This document shows positions 51,729 to 61,913 of a stretch of DNA of 64,000 nt, in pieces. A program made the translations under genes and the position numbers. The notes beneath the pieces were generated by a model. The model was not told the origin of the DNA. It did not search any database and saw nothing but the letters and a program-made list of their open reading frames with translations. Numbering within the stretch: position 1 is the stretch's first letter; each line of letters begins with the position of its first letter. This DNA comes from Natronospirales bacterium (GTDB lineage: Bacteria > Pseudomonadota > Gammaproteobacteria > Natronospirales > REEB76), in NCBI GenBank assembly GCA_021816765.1, contig JAKAXB010000001.1, forward strand, positions 35,692-99,691, given 5' to 3'.

Positions 51729-52652
51729 TCAGCCCACCGGTTCCAGCCAGCCGTACTTGTCCGGCGTGCGGCCTTCGAAAAGCCCGAAGAACAGTTCTTG
51801 GATCCTGCGTGTCACCGGTCCCGGCCTGCCGTCGCCCACCGGCTTGCTGTCCACCGAACGGATGGGGGTGATTTCGGCGGCGGTGCCGCACATGAATACC
51901 TCGTCGGCGAGGTAGAGATATTCCCGCGGCAACTCGCGTTCCCATACTTCGATACCCGCGTCCCGCGCCAGCATCATGAGGGAGTGGCGGGTGATGCCGT
52001 TGAGAATCGCTGCGCTCACCGGCGTGGTGTGCAGCGCGCCGTCGAATACCAGGAACAAATTCTCGCCGGCACCTTCGCTCAGGAGCCCGTTGCTGGCAAG
52101 CGCGATGCCCTCGCCGAAGCCGAGGCGCCGCGCTTCACGGGCGATCAACTGGCCGGAAAGATAGTTGCCGCCGGCCTTGGCGCCGGCGGGGATGGTATTG
52201 GGGGCGAAGCGTTGCCAGCTGGATACGCAGGCATCAATGCCTTGTTCGATGACGTCGGCACCCAAATAACCGCCCAGCTCCCAGGCGCCCACGGCCACAT
52301 CCGTGGGTGTTTCCGCGCTCAGACTCAGGCCCTTGCCCGCGCCGCGAAACGCCACGGGCCGGATATAGGCGCGCTGGAGGCTGTTGATACGCACCACTTC
52401 GCGGCAGGCGGCGGCGAGCGTCGCCGGATCGTAGGGCATGGGCATGTCATAGATCTTCGCGGAATTGAACAGGCGCTTGAGATGATCCGCAAGCCGGAAG
52501 ATGGCTACGCCCCCGGGCGTTGGATAGCTGCGGATACCCTCGAATACCGAGGAGCCGTAGTGCAGCGCGTGCGCCATTACATGGGTGGTGGCTTCGGCCC
52601 AGGGTTTGAGCTTGCCGTTGTGCCAGATGTGCGCGGGGTATTGGGTAGCCAC
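51729..52652 (-). CDS. ilvE: Branched-chain amino acid aminotransferase
   Basis: The protein is 307 residues, fold-type IV PLP enzyme. Motifs: HALHYGSSVFEGIRSY (residues about 28-43), YIRPVAFRGAGKGLSL, the PLP Lys in AKAGGNYLSGQLIAREARRL (about 160) and EVFMCGTAAEITPIRSVD. It transaminates Leu, Ile and Val. The GTG start at 52652 (MATQYPAHIWHNG) matches family starts. The gene is monocistronic. Confidence 0.95.
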   Translation of the reverse strand: MATQYPAHIWHNGKLKPWAEATTHVMAHALHYGSSVFEGIRSYPTPGGVAIFRLADHLKRLFNSAKIYDMPMPYDPATLAAACREVVRINSLQRAYIRPVAFRGAGKGLSLSAETPTDVAVGAWELGGYLGADVIEQGIDACVSSWQRFAPNTIPAGAKAGGNYLSGQLIAREARRLGFGEGIALASNGLLSEGAGENLFLVFDGALHTTPVSAAILNGITRHSLMMLARDAGIEVWERELPREYLYLADEVFMCGTAAEITPIRSVDSKPVGDGRPGPVTRRIQELFFGLFEGRTPDKYGWLEPVG

Positions 52653-52808
52653 AGGGTGTTTCCAGAGAGCGATAGGGGTTGCTGATACGGCGGATGCCTG
52701 TTTTCAGCATGCGTATTCTATCGTCTAACCGGTCTGTGTTCCTACCCGCCCGCGACTTGCGCCGGTTCTTCTGTGCCCCGGAAATTGAATCTGCGCAGGC
52801 CGCACCCT

Positions 52809-53102
52809 TCAAAGCGGGAAAATACTCCCGCCGGCCTCAGGTGATACCTCTCCGCCAAAACGGGATGCACGAGGCACGCCGGGTTTGCGCACGAGTGTGC
52901 TACACGGTTTCGCATGCTGCCGTGCGTGCGGCCCCGGCCTTATGCCCGGCAAAGCGGCCGTGAGCCGGCTCATGGGTGCGGCATCCGCATGTGCAGCAGC
53001 CTGTTCCGCAACAGGATGCCGGTGGGCCATGCGTCTGCGCCACGCACTTTTCTGCAGCATTTTTTCAAGCTGGCGATTTGCATCCGCGGTCTTGATTAAC
53101 AT
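52809..53102 (-). CDS. Small hypothetical protein
   Basis: This possible 97-residue basic protein (MLIKTADANRQLEKMLQKS at the N-terminus, Arg/Ala-rich after) is supported by a GGAGGGA ribosome binding site about 8 bases before the ATG at 53102. I do not recognise the family, and the C-terminal half has low complexity. The 720-bp gap between ilvE and ahcY (52653-53372) contains nothing else I can support, apart from a short plus-strand open segment ending at 53298. Confidence 0.3.
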   Translation of the reverse strand: MLIKTADANRQLEKMLQKSAWRRRMAHRHPVAEQAAAHADAAPMSRLTAALPGIRPGPHARQHAKPCSTLVRKPGVPRASRFGGEVSPEAGGSIFPL

Positions 53103-53372
53103 GACGGTGTCCCTCCGGGTGGTTTCACCGCAGACAATACCCGCCCGGCATGACGCGGAGGTGACAGCACGATGGAGATACGATGAAGTGAGTGCGGACA
53201 GGCGTGCACTGTCATGGCGGGGTGATGAACCGGGTGAGGACGTGGCGCGGGAGTTCAATGCGCGGGGTTCGCGGCTGACCGTTGAATGGAGGGGCTAAAC
53301 GTTTCCGGCTGGGAATCACCGGCCTGGCGAGGCCGTCACCGCTTCCTTGCCGGCGGGCGCGCCGCTCTTCAA

Positions 53373-54823
<1,451 letters not shown>

Positions 54824-54827
<4 letters not shown>

Positions 54828-55186
54828 GTTGCAGCACGTTCCTTTATCGAGTTCATCAATCCACCGAGCAAACCGAAGAGTCGTTCGATTTGTTCGTCAA
54901 TATCGCTTGTGTCAGATACATAGCCCAAATTTTTCGCAAGAATCAACTGGGTCTCCAGTTCGCACAATGAACCTCTGGCGACAGACAGAAACCGGAGGAA
55001 TTCCTTGCGTCCTGTTTGTCCGGCCCCTTCCGCGATATTTGAAGGAACGCTGATTGCCGCACGGCGCATCTGGCTGCTCAGGGCGTAAATCTCTTCTTTC
55101 GGGAATACGCGGGAGAGCTGGTACACAAGTCCGGTGAGCTTAATGGCCTCCTGCCATGCCAGTAACTGATGATGCTTCCTTGCCAT
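54824..55186 (-). CDS. Four-helix-bundle protein (S23/23S rRNA intervening-sequence family)
   Basis: The protein is 120 residues. The four-helix-bundle signature covers most of it: [20 protein letters not shown] (residues about 5-24), [40 protein letters not shown] and [20 protein letters not shown]. The family includes proteins encoded in 23S rRNA intervening sequences and the Avd protein of diversity-generating retroelements; no reverse transcriptase is nearby. It is wedged between metK and ahcY and flanked by inverted heptamer arrays, suggesting insertion. Confidence 0.9.
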
Positions 55187-55192
55187 CCTGAT

Positions 55193-55221
55193 GCCTCACT
55201 CCTCACGCTTCACGCCTCACC
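55193..55221 (-). repeat. Right heptamer array, inverted relative to the left one
   Basis: The plus strand reads GCCTCACTCCTCACGCTTCA then CGCCTCACC: four degenerate heptamers whose reverse complement, GTGAGGCG-like, matches the left array at 54771-54798. The two arrays bracket the four-helix-bundle gene as imperfect inverted flanks. Confidence 0.7.
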
Positions 55222-55229
55222 GGCTGTTG

Positions 55230-56399
55230 TCACCCCACTGCCTTCAACTTTGCGGCGTCGCGCAGCAGCGCTGCCTTGTCTATCCGCTCCCAGGTGAATT
55301 CAGGCTCCTCGCGGCCGAAATGGCCGTAGGCGGCGGTTTTGCGGTAGATGGGGCGTACCAGGTCCAGCATCTTGATGAGTCCGTAGGGACGCAGGTCGAA
55401 ATGCTCGCGCACCAGTTTCGTGAGCTGCTCATCGGCAAGCCGGCCGGTGCCGAAGGTCTCCACGCTGATCGAAGTGGGTTCCGCCACGCCGATGGCATAG
55501 CTCACCTGGATCTCGCAGCGTTCGGCCAAACCGGCGGCGACGATATTCTTGGCCACGTAGCGCGCCGCGTAGGCGGCCGAGCGGTCCACCTTGGAGGGGT
55601 CCTTGCCGGAGAAAGCGCCGCCGCCGTGGCGCGCCATGCCGCCGTAGGTGTCCACGATGATCTTGCGGCCCGTGAGGCCGGCGTCGCCCACCGGCCCGCC
55701 GATGACGAAGCGGCCCGTGGGATTGATGTGAAACTGGGTGTCGCGTGTGATCCATTCCTTCGGCAGCACCGGCTTGATGATCTCCTCCATCACCGCTTCC
55801 TGCAGGGTCTTGTAGGCCACCTCCGGTGAATGCTGCGTGGAGAGTACCACGGCGGACAGCCCCACCGCCTTGCCGTTTTCGTAGCGGAAACTCACCTGGC
55901 TCTTGGCGTCGGGCCGCAGCCACGGAAATTTGCCGCTCTTGCGCACGTCCGCCTGGCGCTTCACCAAGCGATGCGCGTAGGTGATGGGCGCGGGCATGAG
56001 CACGTCGGTTTCATTGGTGGCGTAGCCGAACATCAGGCCCTGGTCACCGGCGCCCTGTTCCTCGGGGCTCTTGCGGTCCACACCCTGGGCGATGTCGCCG
56101 GACTGCTTGCCGATGGCATTCAGTACCGCACAGGTTTCCCAGTCGAAACCCATCTCGGCGGTGTAGCCGATGTCCTTGACCACCTTGCGCACCAGTTGTT
56201 CCAGGTCCACCCAAGCCTCGGTGGTGACTTCGCCGGCCACGATCACCATGCCGGTCTTCACCAGCGTTTCGCAGGCCACGTGCGAGCGCTTGTCCTGGGC
56301 CAGCAGCGCGTCGAGCACCGCGTCCGATATCTGATCCGCCACCTTGTCCGGGTGGCCTTCCGAGACCGATTCCGAAGTGAACAGATAATTGCGGGACAT
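55230..56399 (-). CDS. metK: S-adenosylmethionine synthetase
   Basis: The protein is 389 residues. Motifs: [20 protein letters not shown] (residues about 7-26), [32 protein letters not shown] and the phosphate-binding [20 protein letters not shown] (about 260-279). It makes SAM from Met and ATP. With ahcY it forms the SAM cycle operon, here interrupted by the four-helix-bundle gene. No SAM or SAH riboswitch could be recognised upstream. Confidence 0.96.
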   Translation of the reverse strand: MSRNYLFTSESVSEGHPDKVADQISDAVLDALLAQDKRSHVACETLVKTGMVIVAGEVTTEAWVDLEQLVRKVVKDIGYTAEMGFDWETCAVLNAIGKQSGDIAQGVDRKSPEEQGAGDQGLMFGYATNETDVLMPAPITYAHRLVKRQADVRKSGKFPWLRPDAKSQVSFRYENGKAVGLSAVVLSTQHSPEVAYKTLQEAVMEEIIKPVLPKEWITRDTQFHINPTGRFVIGGPVGDAGLTGRKIIVDTYGGMARHGGGAFSGKDPSKVDRSAAYAARYVAKNIVAAGLAERCEIQVSYAIGVAEPTSISVETFGTGRLADEQLTKLVREHFDLRPYGLIKMLDLVRPIYRKTAAYGHFGREEPEFTWERIDKAALLRDAAKLKAVG

Positions 56400-56529
56400 G
56401 GCAGCGCCTCTGCGTCAAAGCTCTAAAAGGGCGAATAGTTTAGCTGGTTGGGCTGGCTTTTTCGAGCTTGGGTGGGCGGCAAAAGGGGCATCACCGTATT
56501 ATCCTTGAGACAGTTGAGAGGGCGAGGAC

Positions 56530-57060
<531 letters not shown>

Positions 57061-57081
<21 letters not shown>

Positions 57082-57328
57082 AGTGGGTTCCCGCACCCAC
57101 GGGCGTGGCACTTTTGTTTCGGCGAAAGTGCCTAAAACCATTCCCCCGGAGCGCGGGTCGCCGAAACGGCGACTGCCCTGCGCGCTTCGCTCGCTGCGGG
57201 GTCGCGCTCACGGCACATCCCTGTGCCGGTCGCGCGAGCTCGTCATCCTGACTTCGCCCCTGCGGGCCAGCCTTGCTCGCCGCAGTGCTCGGCTCGCGCT
57301 ACGGGGGTAGTATAAGCATGGCTGCTTT
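57061..57328. repeat. 268-bp duplicated block, copy A
   Basis: Bases 57061-57328 match 60555-60822 with about five to eight substitutions and no gaps (constant offset of 3494). The block contains the 3' end of the thioredoxin-fold gene and a GC-rich non-coding stretch with internal hairpin potential (GGCACTTTTG/CGAAAGTGCC). Since it includes the end of the native gene, copy A is the likely donor. Confidence 0.92.
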
Positions 57329-57368
57329 GCGCGGGCAGACGTCCGGTATTGGCGAGAATGCGTCGAAC

Positions 57369-57423
57369 GTCCAAAGTGCGATGGTTGCACGCCACATTTA
57401 GGCGGTCGAATTTAAGTTAGGAC
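57369..57423. other. Degenerate attC-like site (or attI remnant) before the first cassette
   Basis: GTCCAAA (57369-57375) and GTTAGGAC (57416-57423) can pair at their ends. The right part, TTGCACGCCACATTTAGGCG onward (57385-57418), is 34 bp identical to 60947-60980 before the DUF2806 cassette. The GTT core starts at 57416. The inner arms pair poorly, so this is less certain than the other sites. Confidence 0.5.
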
Positions 57424-57439
57424 ACAAACGGAACGCATC

Positions 57440-57973
57440 GTGGTAGGTAGACAATCAAGATACAGAGAGTTTTTGCATACGCTCAGCGAGGTTATCGAGC
57501 TCGACGGCGCAGCTTTTGCCAAGGCCATAGGGAAGAAACGCACAAACGTATCTCAGTATCTGTCCGGGTCGAAGGAAGTAGGTCCGCGAACGCTCAAGAG
57601 CGCTGTTTATCACCTGGGAGAGTGGGAGGTAAAGCCGGTTCTTGAAGTTCAAGCCAAGCCCACAACTCTTGCTGACATTCCACAAACGCCCGGTATTTAT
57701 GCGCTCTATGATTCGAGCGCCAGCATCCTCTATGTAGGTCAAGCCACACGCTTGCGTGTTGAGATAAGACAGACGCTTAATAGGACCACGAACTTCCCCG
57801 TCAGATCGGGGCCGCAACTCACCAAAAAGCAACGCCCCAAGTACAAAGACATAACTACCAGAATTAGTGTATATCAGGTGCTATCACCCAGGTTGCGGCA
57901 TAACCTTGAAGCATTGTTGTTGCGAATATTTCCAAACCAGAGTCACAACAACAAATTGGGGAAGTTCAAATGA
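57440..57973 (+). CDS. HTH plus GIY-YIG domain protein (cassette gene)
   Basis: The protein is 177 residues. The N-terminal helix-turn-helix (about residues 20-50: GAAFAKAIGKKRTNVSQYLS) is followed by a GIY-YIG nuclease-like domain (about 82-177: TPGIYALYDSSASILYVGQA, with the distal Glu/Asn in HNLEALLLRIFPNQSHNNK). This combination resembles a self-regulated nuclease. The GTG start is 17 bp downstream of the attC-like core. An attC site follows directly, as expected for a one-gene cassette. Confidence 0.8.
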   Translation: MVGRQSRYREFLHTLSEVIELDGAAFAKAIGKKRTNVSQYLSGSKEVGPRTLKSAVYHLGEWEVKPVLEVQAKPTTLADIPQTPGIYALYDSSASILYVGQATRLRVEIRQTLNRTTNFPVRSGPQLTKKQRPKYKDITTRISVYQVLSPRLRHNLEALLLRIFPNQSHNNKLGKFK

Positions 57974-57980
57974 ATCCATG

Positions 57981-58037
57981 TTCTAACAAGCCAATGAAGC
58001 GGATGCCTAACGGCGCCGCCCATTGGCAGCGTTAGGC
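57981..58037 (+). other. attC recombination site 1
   Basis: R'' TTCTAAC (57981-57987) and R' GTTAGGC (58031-58037) bracket inverted arms AAGCCAATGAAGCGG and CCGCCCATTGGCAGC. These pair with one extrahelical base in the left arm, the hallmark of attC folding. Length 57 bp. Confidence 0.9.
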
Positions 58038-58049
58038 GGTGTTGTACTA

Positions 58050-58511
58050 ATGCCGAGTGTTTTCATCAGTTACGCGTCCTCGGATGAACGTTTGGCCCGT
58101 TACATCCACGACCATCTTGTAAAAGATGGTGTGTCCACCTTTCTCGCGTGCATTTCGTTGCAACCCGGTGCTCAGTGGGAACCTCAAATTCGCGAGAACC
58201 TTCGGCAATCTCCATGGGTATTCTTTCTGGCGAGCCACGCTGCTTGTCAATCGAGCTTCGTGCAGCAAGAGATGGGTGGCGCTTGGCTGACTGGAAAGAA
58301 CATTGTTCCGGTAGTGTGGGATATCGCGCCAAAGGACCTACCCGGTTTTCTGTCCAAGTTCCAAGCGATTGATCTCACTCGAACCAGTGTAAAGGGGTTG
58401 AATGCCGAGGTTGCGAAAATCGCGCAGAAGATCAAGAGTGATGATTTCGTGGGAATGTTGACGGTAGGTGCATTGCTAGCAGGTGTCGTATGGTTGGCGT
58501 CGAAGAAATAG
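58050..58511 (+). CDS. TIR-domain protein with C-terminal membrane anchor (cassette gene)
   Basis: The protein is 153 residues. The TIR fold (about residues 1-120) opens SVFISYASSDERLARYIHDH, has GAQWEPQIRENLRQSPWVFF and the putative catalytic Glu in CQSSFVQQEMGGAW. A single C-terminal transmembrane helix (VGMLTVGALLAGVVWLASK, about 133-151) follows. TIR domains of bacterial defence systems cleave NAD+ when triggered. A membrane-anchored lone TIR without an obvious sensor in the same operon is unusual. The ATG is 13 bp after attC 1. Confidence 0.85.
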   Translation: MPSVFISYASSDERLARYIHDHLVKDGVSTFLACISLQPGAQWEPQIRENLRQSPWVFFLASHAACQSSFVQQEMGGAWLTGKNIVPVVWDIAPKDLPGFLSKFQAIDLTRTSVKGLNAEVAKIAQKIKSDDFVGMLTVGALLAGVVWLASKK

Positions 58512-58518
58512 CAACATC

Positions 58519-58588
58519 GTTTAACCAGACGTTCCACTACCGACGCTGCGCGCTTGCGCGCAGCCCGGGGTGAATGCCAGCATTAGCC
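58519..58588 (+). other. attC recombination site 2
   Basis: R'' GTTTAAC (58519-58525) and R' ATTAGCC (58582-58588; canonical first base would be G) flank arms GACGTTCCAC and GTGAATGCC that pair with one extrahelical C. The apex is the strong hairpin GCTGCGCGC/GCGCGCAGC. The A in R' could impair recombination. Confidence 0.85.
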
Positions 58589-58604
58589 AACCTCAGGAGA
58601 CCAT

Positions 58605-59720
58605 ATGTCGGACACATCACCACCAGAAGAGAAATTCGACTTCGCTGCACATGAGCAGTTGGCTGTGAACGCATATTTGAAGGTACATCCGTACTGGACT
58701 GACGTTGCAGCAGCAACTGGTCGTGTGATCGAGCAGGCGATAAAGAGTCGCAGAATCCAAGTTCATTCGGTCCAATTTCGCTCAAAGGACCCAGCCAGCT
58801 TTGGAAGGAAAGCCAGCAAGCCATCAGATGCGGACCCACATCAACCAAAGTATCGCAACCCGCTTCGAGAGATCACTGATCTTTCAGCAACACGGGTGAT
58901 TACATTTTTCCCTAGAACAGTTGAAGCGATTGATGCTGTTCTCCAGGAGGAGTTTAATATCCTCGATCGTTCCGACAAGGCAGAAGATCTCTTGGAAGAA
59001 GAGCGATTCGGATACCAGAGTGTTCACTACCTTGTCAGACTGAGCAACGCCCGAGCCGGCCTTGCTGAGTACCAGCGCTTTGCTGGTGCGATTACGGAAG
59101 TGCAAGTTAGAACAATTCTCCAGCACGCATGGGCTGAGATAGAGCACGACATTCAGTACAAGTCCTCCGCTGCGATTCCACGAGATATACGCAGGAGATT
59201 CATGGCGCTTGCGGGAATGCTTGAATTGGCCGACCGAGAATTTCAGTCGATCCAGGACCAAGATGCTGCGCTGAATACCGCTGCGCGCACATTGGTCGAA
59301 CAAGGTAAGTACTCCGAGGTCGAGGTAACGCCGACAGCGCTGAAGCTATATCTGGATCAACGCCTTGGCGCTGATGGCAGAATGTCGGAGTTTTCGTACG
59401 ATTGGACTGTGCGGCTATTGAAGCGACTTGGCTTTCGTACTCTCGATCAAGTCAACGAATGCATAGCAAAATACGACGACAATAGAATCAGCCGCCTTCT
59501 AAGTGGGTCTCGTCAAGGGCAGCTCACGCGCTTTGAGTACTTGCTGCTGGCAAGCATCGGCGAGAAATTCATAGAGCGCCACACTTTTGCTGGCCAGCCA
59601 TGGTATGGGCCTCGCCAGAGGGAAAACCTTAAGAAATTGCTTGCTGCCGGCATTCTGCCAACTAACTATGACCCGAACCCTGTGCAAATTACGCCAGCGC
59701 CATTGACCAAGGAAGGCTAA
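58605..59720 (+). CDS. RelA/SpoT-domain alarmone synthetase-like protein (cassette gene)
   Basis: The protein is 371 residues. Synthetase motifs are intact: REITDLSATRVITFF (about residues 88-102), ERFGYQSVHYLVRLSN (about 133-148) and EVQVRTILQHAWAEIEHDIQ (about 165-184). There is no HD hydrolase, TGS or ACT domain. A helical C-terminal region of about 170 residues follows. Stand-alone RelA/SpoT-domain proteins act as small alarmone synthetases or as toxins that pyrophosphorylate adenosine nucleotides or tRNA. No antitoxin gene is adjacent. The stop codon is inside a truncated attC core. Confidence 0.9.
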   Translation: MSDTSPPEEKFDFAAHEQLAVNAYLKVHPYWTDVAAATGRVIEQAIKSRRIQVHSVQFRSKDPASFGRKASKPSDADPHQPKYRNPLREITDLSATRVITFFPRTVEAIDAVLQEEFNILDRSDKAEDLLEEERFGYQSVHYLVRLSNARAGLAEYQRFAGAITEVQVRTILQHAWAEIEHDIQYKSSAAIPRDIRRRFMALAGMLELADREFQSIQDQDAALNTAARTLVEQGKYSEVEVTPTALKLYLDQRLGADGRMSEFSYDWTVRLLKRLGFRTLDQVNECIAKYDDNRISRLLSGSRQGQLTRFEYLLLASIGEKFIERHTFAGQPWYGPRQRENLKKLLAAGILPTNYDPNPVQITPAPLTKEG

Positions 59721-59721
59721 C
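59715..59721 (+). other. Truncated attC core after the RelA/SpoT cassette
   Basis: GGCTAAC overlaps the stop of the RelA/SpoT gene exactly as at the NucS-like cassette (62805). No matching R' follows; a RAYT-like fragment begins 50 bp on, so the rest of the site was probably lost by insertion or deletion. Confidence 0.6.
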
Positions 59722-59770
59722 CCCTCCATCGAGCGGATATCCTAAAGACACTATATCCAAGGAGGGAACG

Positions 59771-59865
59771 ATGCCACGCGCCAGCCGCTATTTCATGCCG
59801 GGCCATGTCTGGCATGTCACCCACCACTGCCATCGCCAAGAATTTCTGCTCAAGTTCGCCCGTGA
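59771..59865 (+). pseudogene. Truncated RAYT/IS200-like transposase, 5' fragment
   Basis: MPRASRYFMPGHVWHVTHHC and HRQEFLLKFARDQ are typical of the REP-associated tyrosine transposase N-terminus (HxH-type motif HVTHHCH). Similarity stops near residue 32, and the frame then runs through unrelated sequence to an IS4-family end. AGGAGGG precedes the ATG. Confidence 0.8.
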
Positions 59866-59972
59866 CCAGCTTATACTGGTCCGACCCCGCGCACCGGGCG
59901 AAGCTGAGGAATATATCTGTATAACTCTGCCTTCCAGCGGACGCACAGAGACGGCGCGCCGCTGAGAGTAAC

Positions 59973-60000
59973 AGGGGACAGACCCTGAGGTATCCCCACA
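59973..60000. mobile_element. IS4-family terminal inverted repeat (end of remnant 1)
   Basis: AGGGGACAGACCCTGAGGTA continuing TCCCCACA is identical to 63553-63580. Here it forms the downstream end of the minus-strand transposase remnant; there it forms the left end of the plus-strand remnant, as expected of terminal inverted repeats. Confidence 0.85.
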
Positions 60001-60011
60001 TCTTGCTGAGA

Positions 60012-60357
60012 TCATAGGGGTTGTGCAAGCAGGGCGCGTAATTGTTGTGTGGCGGTGGCGGCTGGCAGAGATAATCGAGCTGGGTTGCGACGCAGCGTTT
60101 CCCAGCCTAGCCAGATAATTGAGTGGTGGCGCGGACACTTGGCTTTACTACGGGGTGCAATGGGTTTTGATGTTGTCACCAAGCCGGCGAGCCAAGCTAC
60201 CAAACTGGCCAGTGCATGGATCAAGAGCAACAGCTCCAAGCGTTGTGGAAGGCGTGTCAGGGTGTCTTCAAACCCACACCCGAAACGATGCGATTTAAGA
60301 TCCCGGAAGGCTGGTTCGATTTGCATGCGGCGCGTGTAGAGCCGAGCGATTTCAGCT
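60012..60357 (-). pseudogene. IS4-family transposase, C-terminal remnant
   Basis: On the minus strand the sequence reads MQIEPAFRDLKSHRFGCGFE followed by a C-terminal helix region (RLELLLLIHALASLVAWLAG) and a stop at 60012. YREK-type Glu of the DDE domain is in MQIEPAFRDLK. The N-terminal two-thirds of the transposase, and the other IS end, are absent. Confidence 0.85.
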
Positions 60358-60435
60358 TAAGAATTAAGAAGAATTAGGGTCAGAGCGAATATCTGAGCTA
60401 GAATAACGACGTGAATCATGCACAAGGATGTGTAT

Positions 60436-60554
60436 ATGCCACGCATGCCACGCTTCTGTTTAGCCGGCATCCCGCAGCATGTCATTCAACGTGGTAACAA
60501 TCGTCAGCCGTGCTTCGCCGGCGCAAGCGATTACCAGTTTTATCTTGAATGGGC
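60436..60554 (+). pseudogene. Second truncated RAYT-like transposase, 5' fragment
   Basis: MPRMPRFCLAGIPQHVIQRG, NNRQPCFAGASDYQFYLEW are the start of a different RAYT/Y1-transposase. The frame is cut at about 60554, exactly where the 268-bp duplicated block begins. Confidence 0.85.
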
Positions 60555-60822
60555 TGTTCGGTGAAGTGGAAATAAAGTGGGTTCCCGCACCCACGGGCGT
60601 GGCACTTTTGTTTCGGCAAAAGTGCCTAAAACCATTCCCCCGGAGCGCGGGTCGCCGAAACGGCGACTGCCCTGCGCGCTTCGCTCGCTGCGGGGTCGCG
60701 CTCACGGCACATCCCTGTGCCGGTCGCGCGAGCTCGTCATCCTGACTTCGCCCCTGCGGGCCAGCCTTGCTCGCTGCAGTGCTCGGCTCGTGCTACGGGG
60801 GTAGTATAAGCACGACTACTTT
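60555..60822. repeat. 268-bp duplicated block, copy B
   Basis: This is the copy of 57061-57328, starting with the last bases of the thioredoxin-fold gene and interrupting the RAYT-like fragment. Since it contains a foreign gene end, copy B is the derived one. Confidence 0.92.
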
Positions 60823-60931
60823 GCGGAGTTGGTCAAGTAAACGCGGTTTGTTCATGTGTGCTTCCCTGCACAGTCTCGATATGATAAAACATGCTAACGC
60901 TATGATTTTGTTTGAGTAAGGTTTTATTACT

Positions 60932-60984
60932 GCCCAAATGCGGTGTTTGCACGCCACATTTAGGCGGTCGAATTTAAGTTGGGT
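60932..60984. other. attC-like site before the DUF2806 cassette
   Basis: GCCCAAA (60932-60938) and canonical R' GTTGGGT (60978-60984) can pair at CCC/GGG, compared with GTCC/GGAC in the homologous site at 57369: a compensatory difference. The inner 34 bp (60947-60980) are identical to 57385-57418. Confidence 0.55.
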
Positions 60985-60993
60985 CTCATACCC

Positions 60994-61890
60994 ATGACTG
61001 ACAATCCGCTCGCAAAGCTTGGCGACCTTTCGAAGCCGGCCACGGTCCTTGTGGAGAAGATCTCTGACGCCGTAGGCGGCATCTTTAAGCCGTACCAGAT
61101 CGTGAGGGTCGCTAAAGCGGAGGCCGAAGCTGATCGGATACGTGCCGAGTCCCAGATTCAAGTGACTGACTTGCACAGACGAGCGATGCATCGCTTCCTG
61201 GAGGAGGAGGCCAAGAAGCAATCAAATATGGAAGCAATTACCGAGAAGGCTCTCCCCCTGCTGGAGGACAAGTCAAAACCTCAGAACGTTGAAGATGACT
61301 GGATAACAAACTTCTTCGACAAGTCCCGCATCGTGTCCGATGAGGATATGCAGAAACTTTGGTCGCGGGTGCTCGCTGGAGAGGCAAACGTACCCGGCAC
61401 CTTCGCAAAGAGAACCGTAAACCTTTTGGCTGACCTCGATAAGAGCGATGCTGAGCTATTCACGCAGCTCTGCGGCTTCGCGTGGCAGATCGGCAATATC
61501 GCCCCATTGATATTTGATTTGAATGCGGAGATGTATCAGCGCAACGGAATCTACTTCAATAGCCTGACTCACCTTGAAAGCCTAGGACTCGTTCGATTCG
61601 ACAATCTTGCTGGGTTCAGGCGCCTGAAGCTGCCGAAGACCGCGACGGTGTTCTACTACGGCAGGCCGGTAAACCTGACCTTTCCCAAGGACAACGACAA
61701 TGACCTCGAGCTCGGTCACGTCTTACTAAGTCGGGCGGGCCAGCAATTGGCGCCTGTCTGCGGTTCCGCTCCAGTAGGGGGGTTCTTCGAACACGTGTAT
61801 GACAAGTGGGCTCAAGCATCCCTCGTTGCCAAGCATGAGACCCAACAGGGCGCTGCAGAGGACGCTGCGCCTTCGGCGCCGCGCCCCTGA
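60994..61890 (+). CDS. DUF2806 protein (cassette gene)
   Basis: The protein is 298 residues. A short N-terminal region (DNPLAKLGDLSKPATVLVEK) precedes a long helical stretch (about residues 40-90, AKAEAEADRIRAESQIQVTD) and the DUF2806 core (about 95-260: VEDDWITNFFDKSRIVSDED, MQKLWSRVLAGE). It has no membrane segment. The family is abundant in mobile regions and its function is unknown. The ATG at 60994 is 10 bp after the attC-like core. The last 17 codons overlap the next attC site, so the cassette's own recombination site encodes the C-terminus. Confidence 0.87.
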   Translation: MTDNPLAKLGDLSKPATVLVEKISDAVGGIFKPYQIVRVAKAEAEADRIRAESQIQVTDLHRRAMHRFLEEEAKKQSNMEAITEKALPLLEDKSKPQNVEDDWITNFFDKSRIVSDEDMQKLWSRVLAGEANVPGTFAKRTVNLLADLDKSDAELFTQLCGFAWQIGNIAPLIFDLNAEMYQRNGIYFNSLTHLESLGLVRFDNLAGFRRLKLPKTATVFYYGRPVNLTFPKDNDNDLELGHVLLSRAGQQLAPVCGSAPVGGFFEHVYDKWAQASLVAKHETQQGAAEDAAPSAPRP

Positions 61891-61904
61891 GCTCTACGTT
61901 AGCT
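61840..61904 (+). other. attC recombination site 5
   Basis: R'' ACCCAAC (61840-61846) and R' GTTAGCT (61898-61904). Arms GCGCTGCAGAGG and CCCCTGAGCTC pair with one extrahelical G; the apex is a GCGCC/GGCGC hairpin. Length 65 bp, overlapping the end of the DUF2806 gene. Confidence 0.85.
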
Positions 61905-61913
61905 ACTAAAACA

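Noticed and set aside
52653..53372. Structured leader or riboswitch in the ilvE-ahcY gap
   Set aside because: Several GC-rich hairpins (for example GCGGGAAAATACTCCCGC) are visible but none matches a known class.
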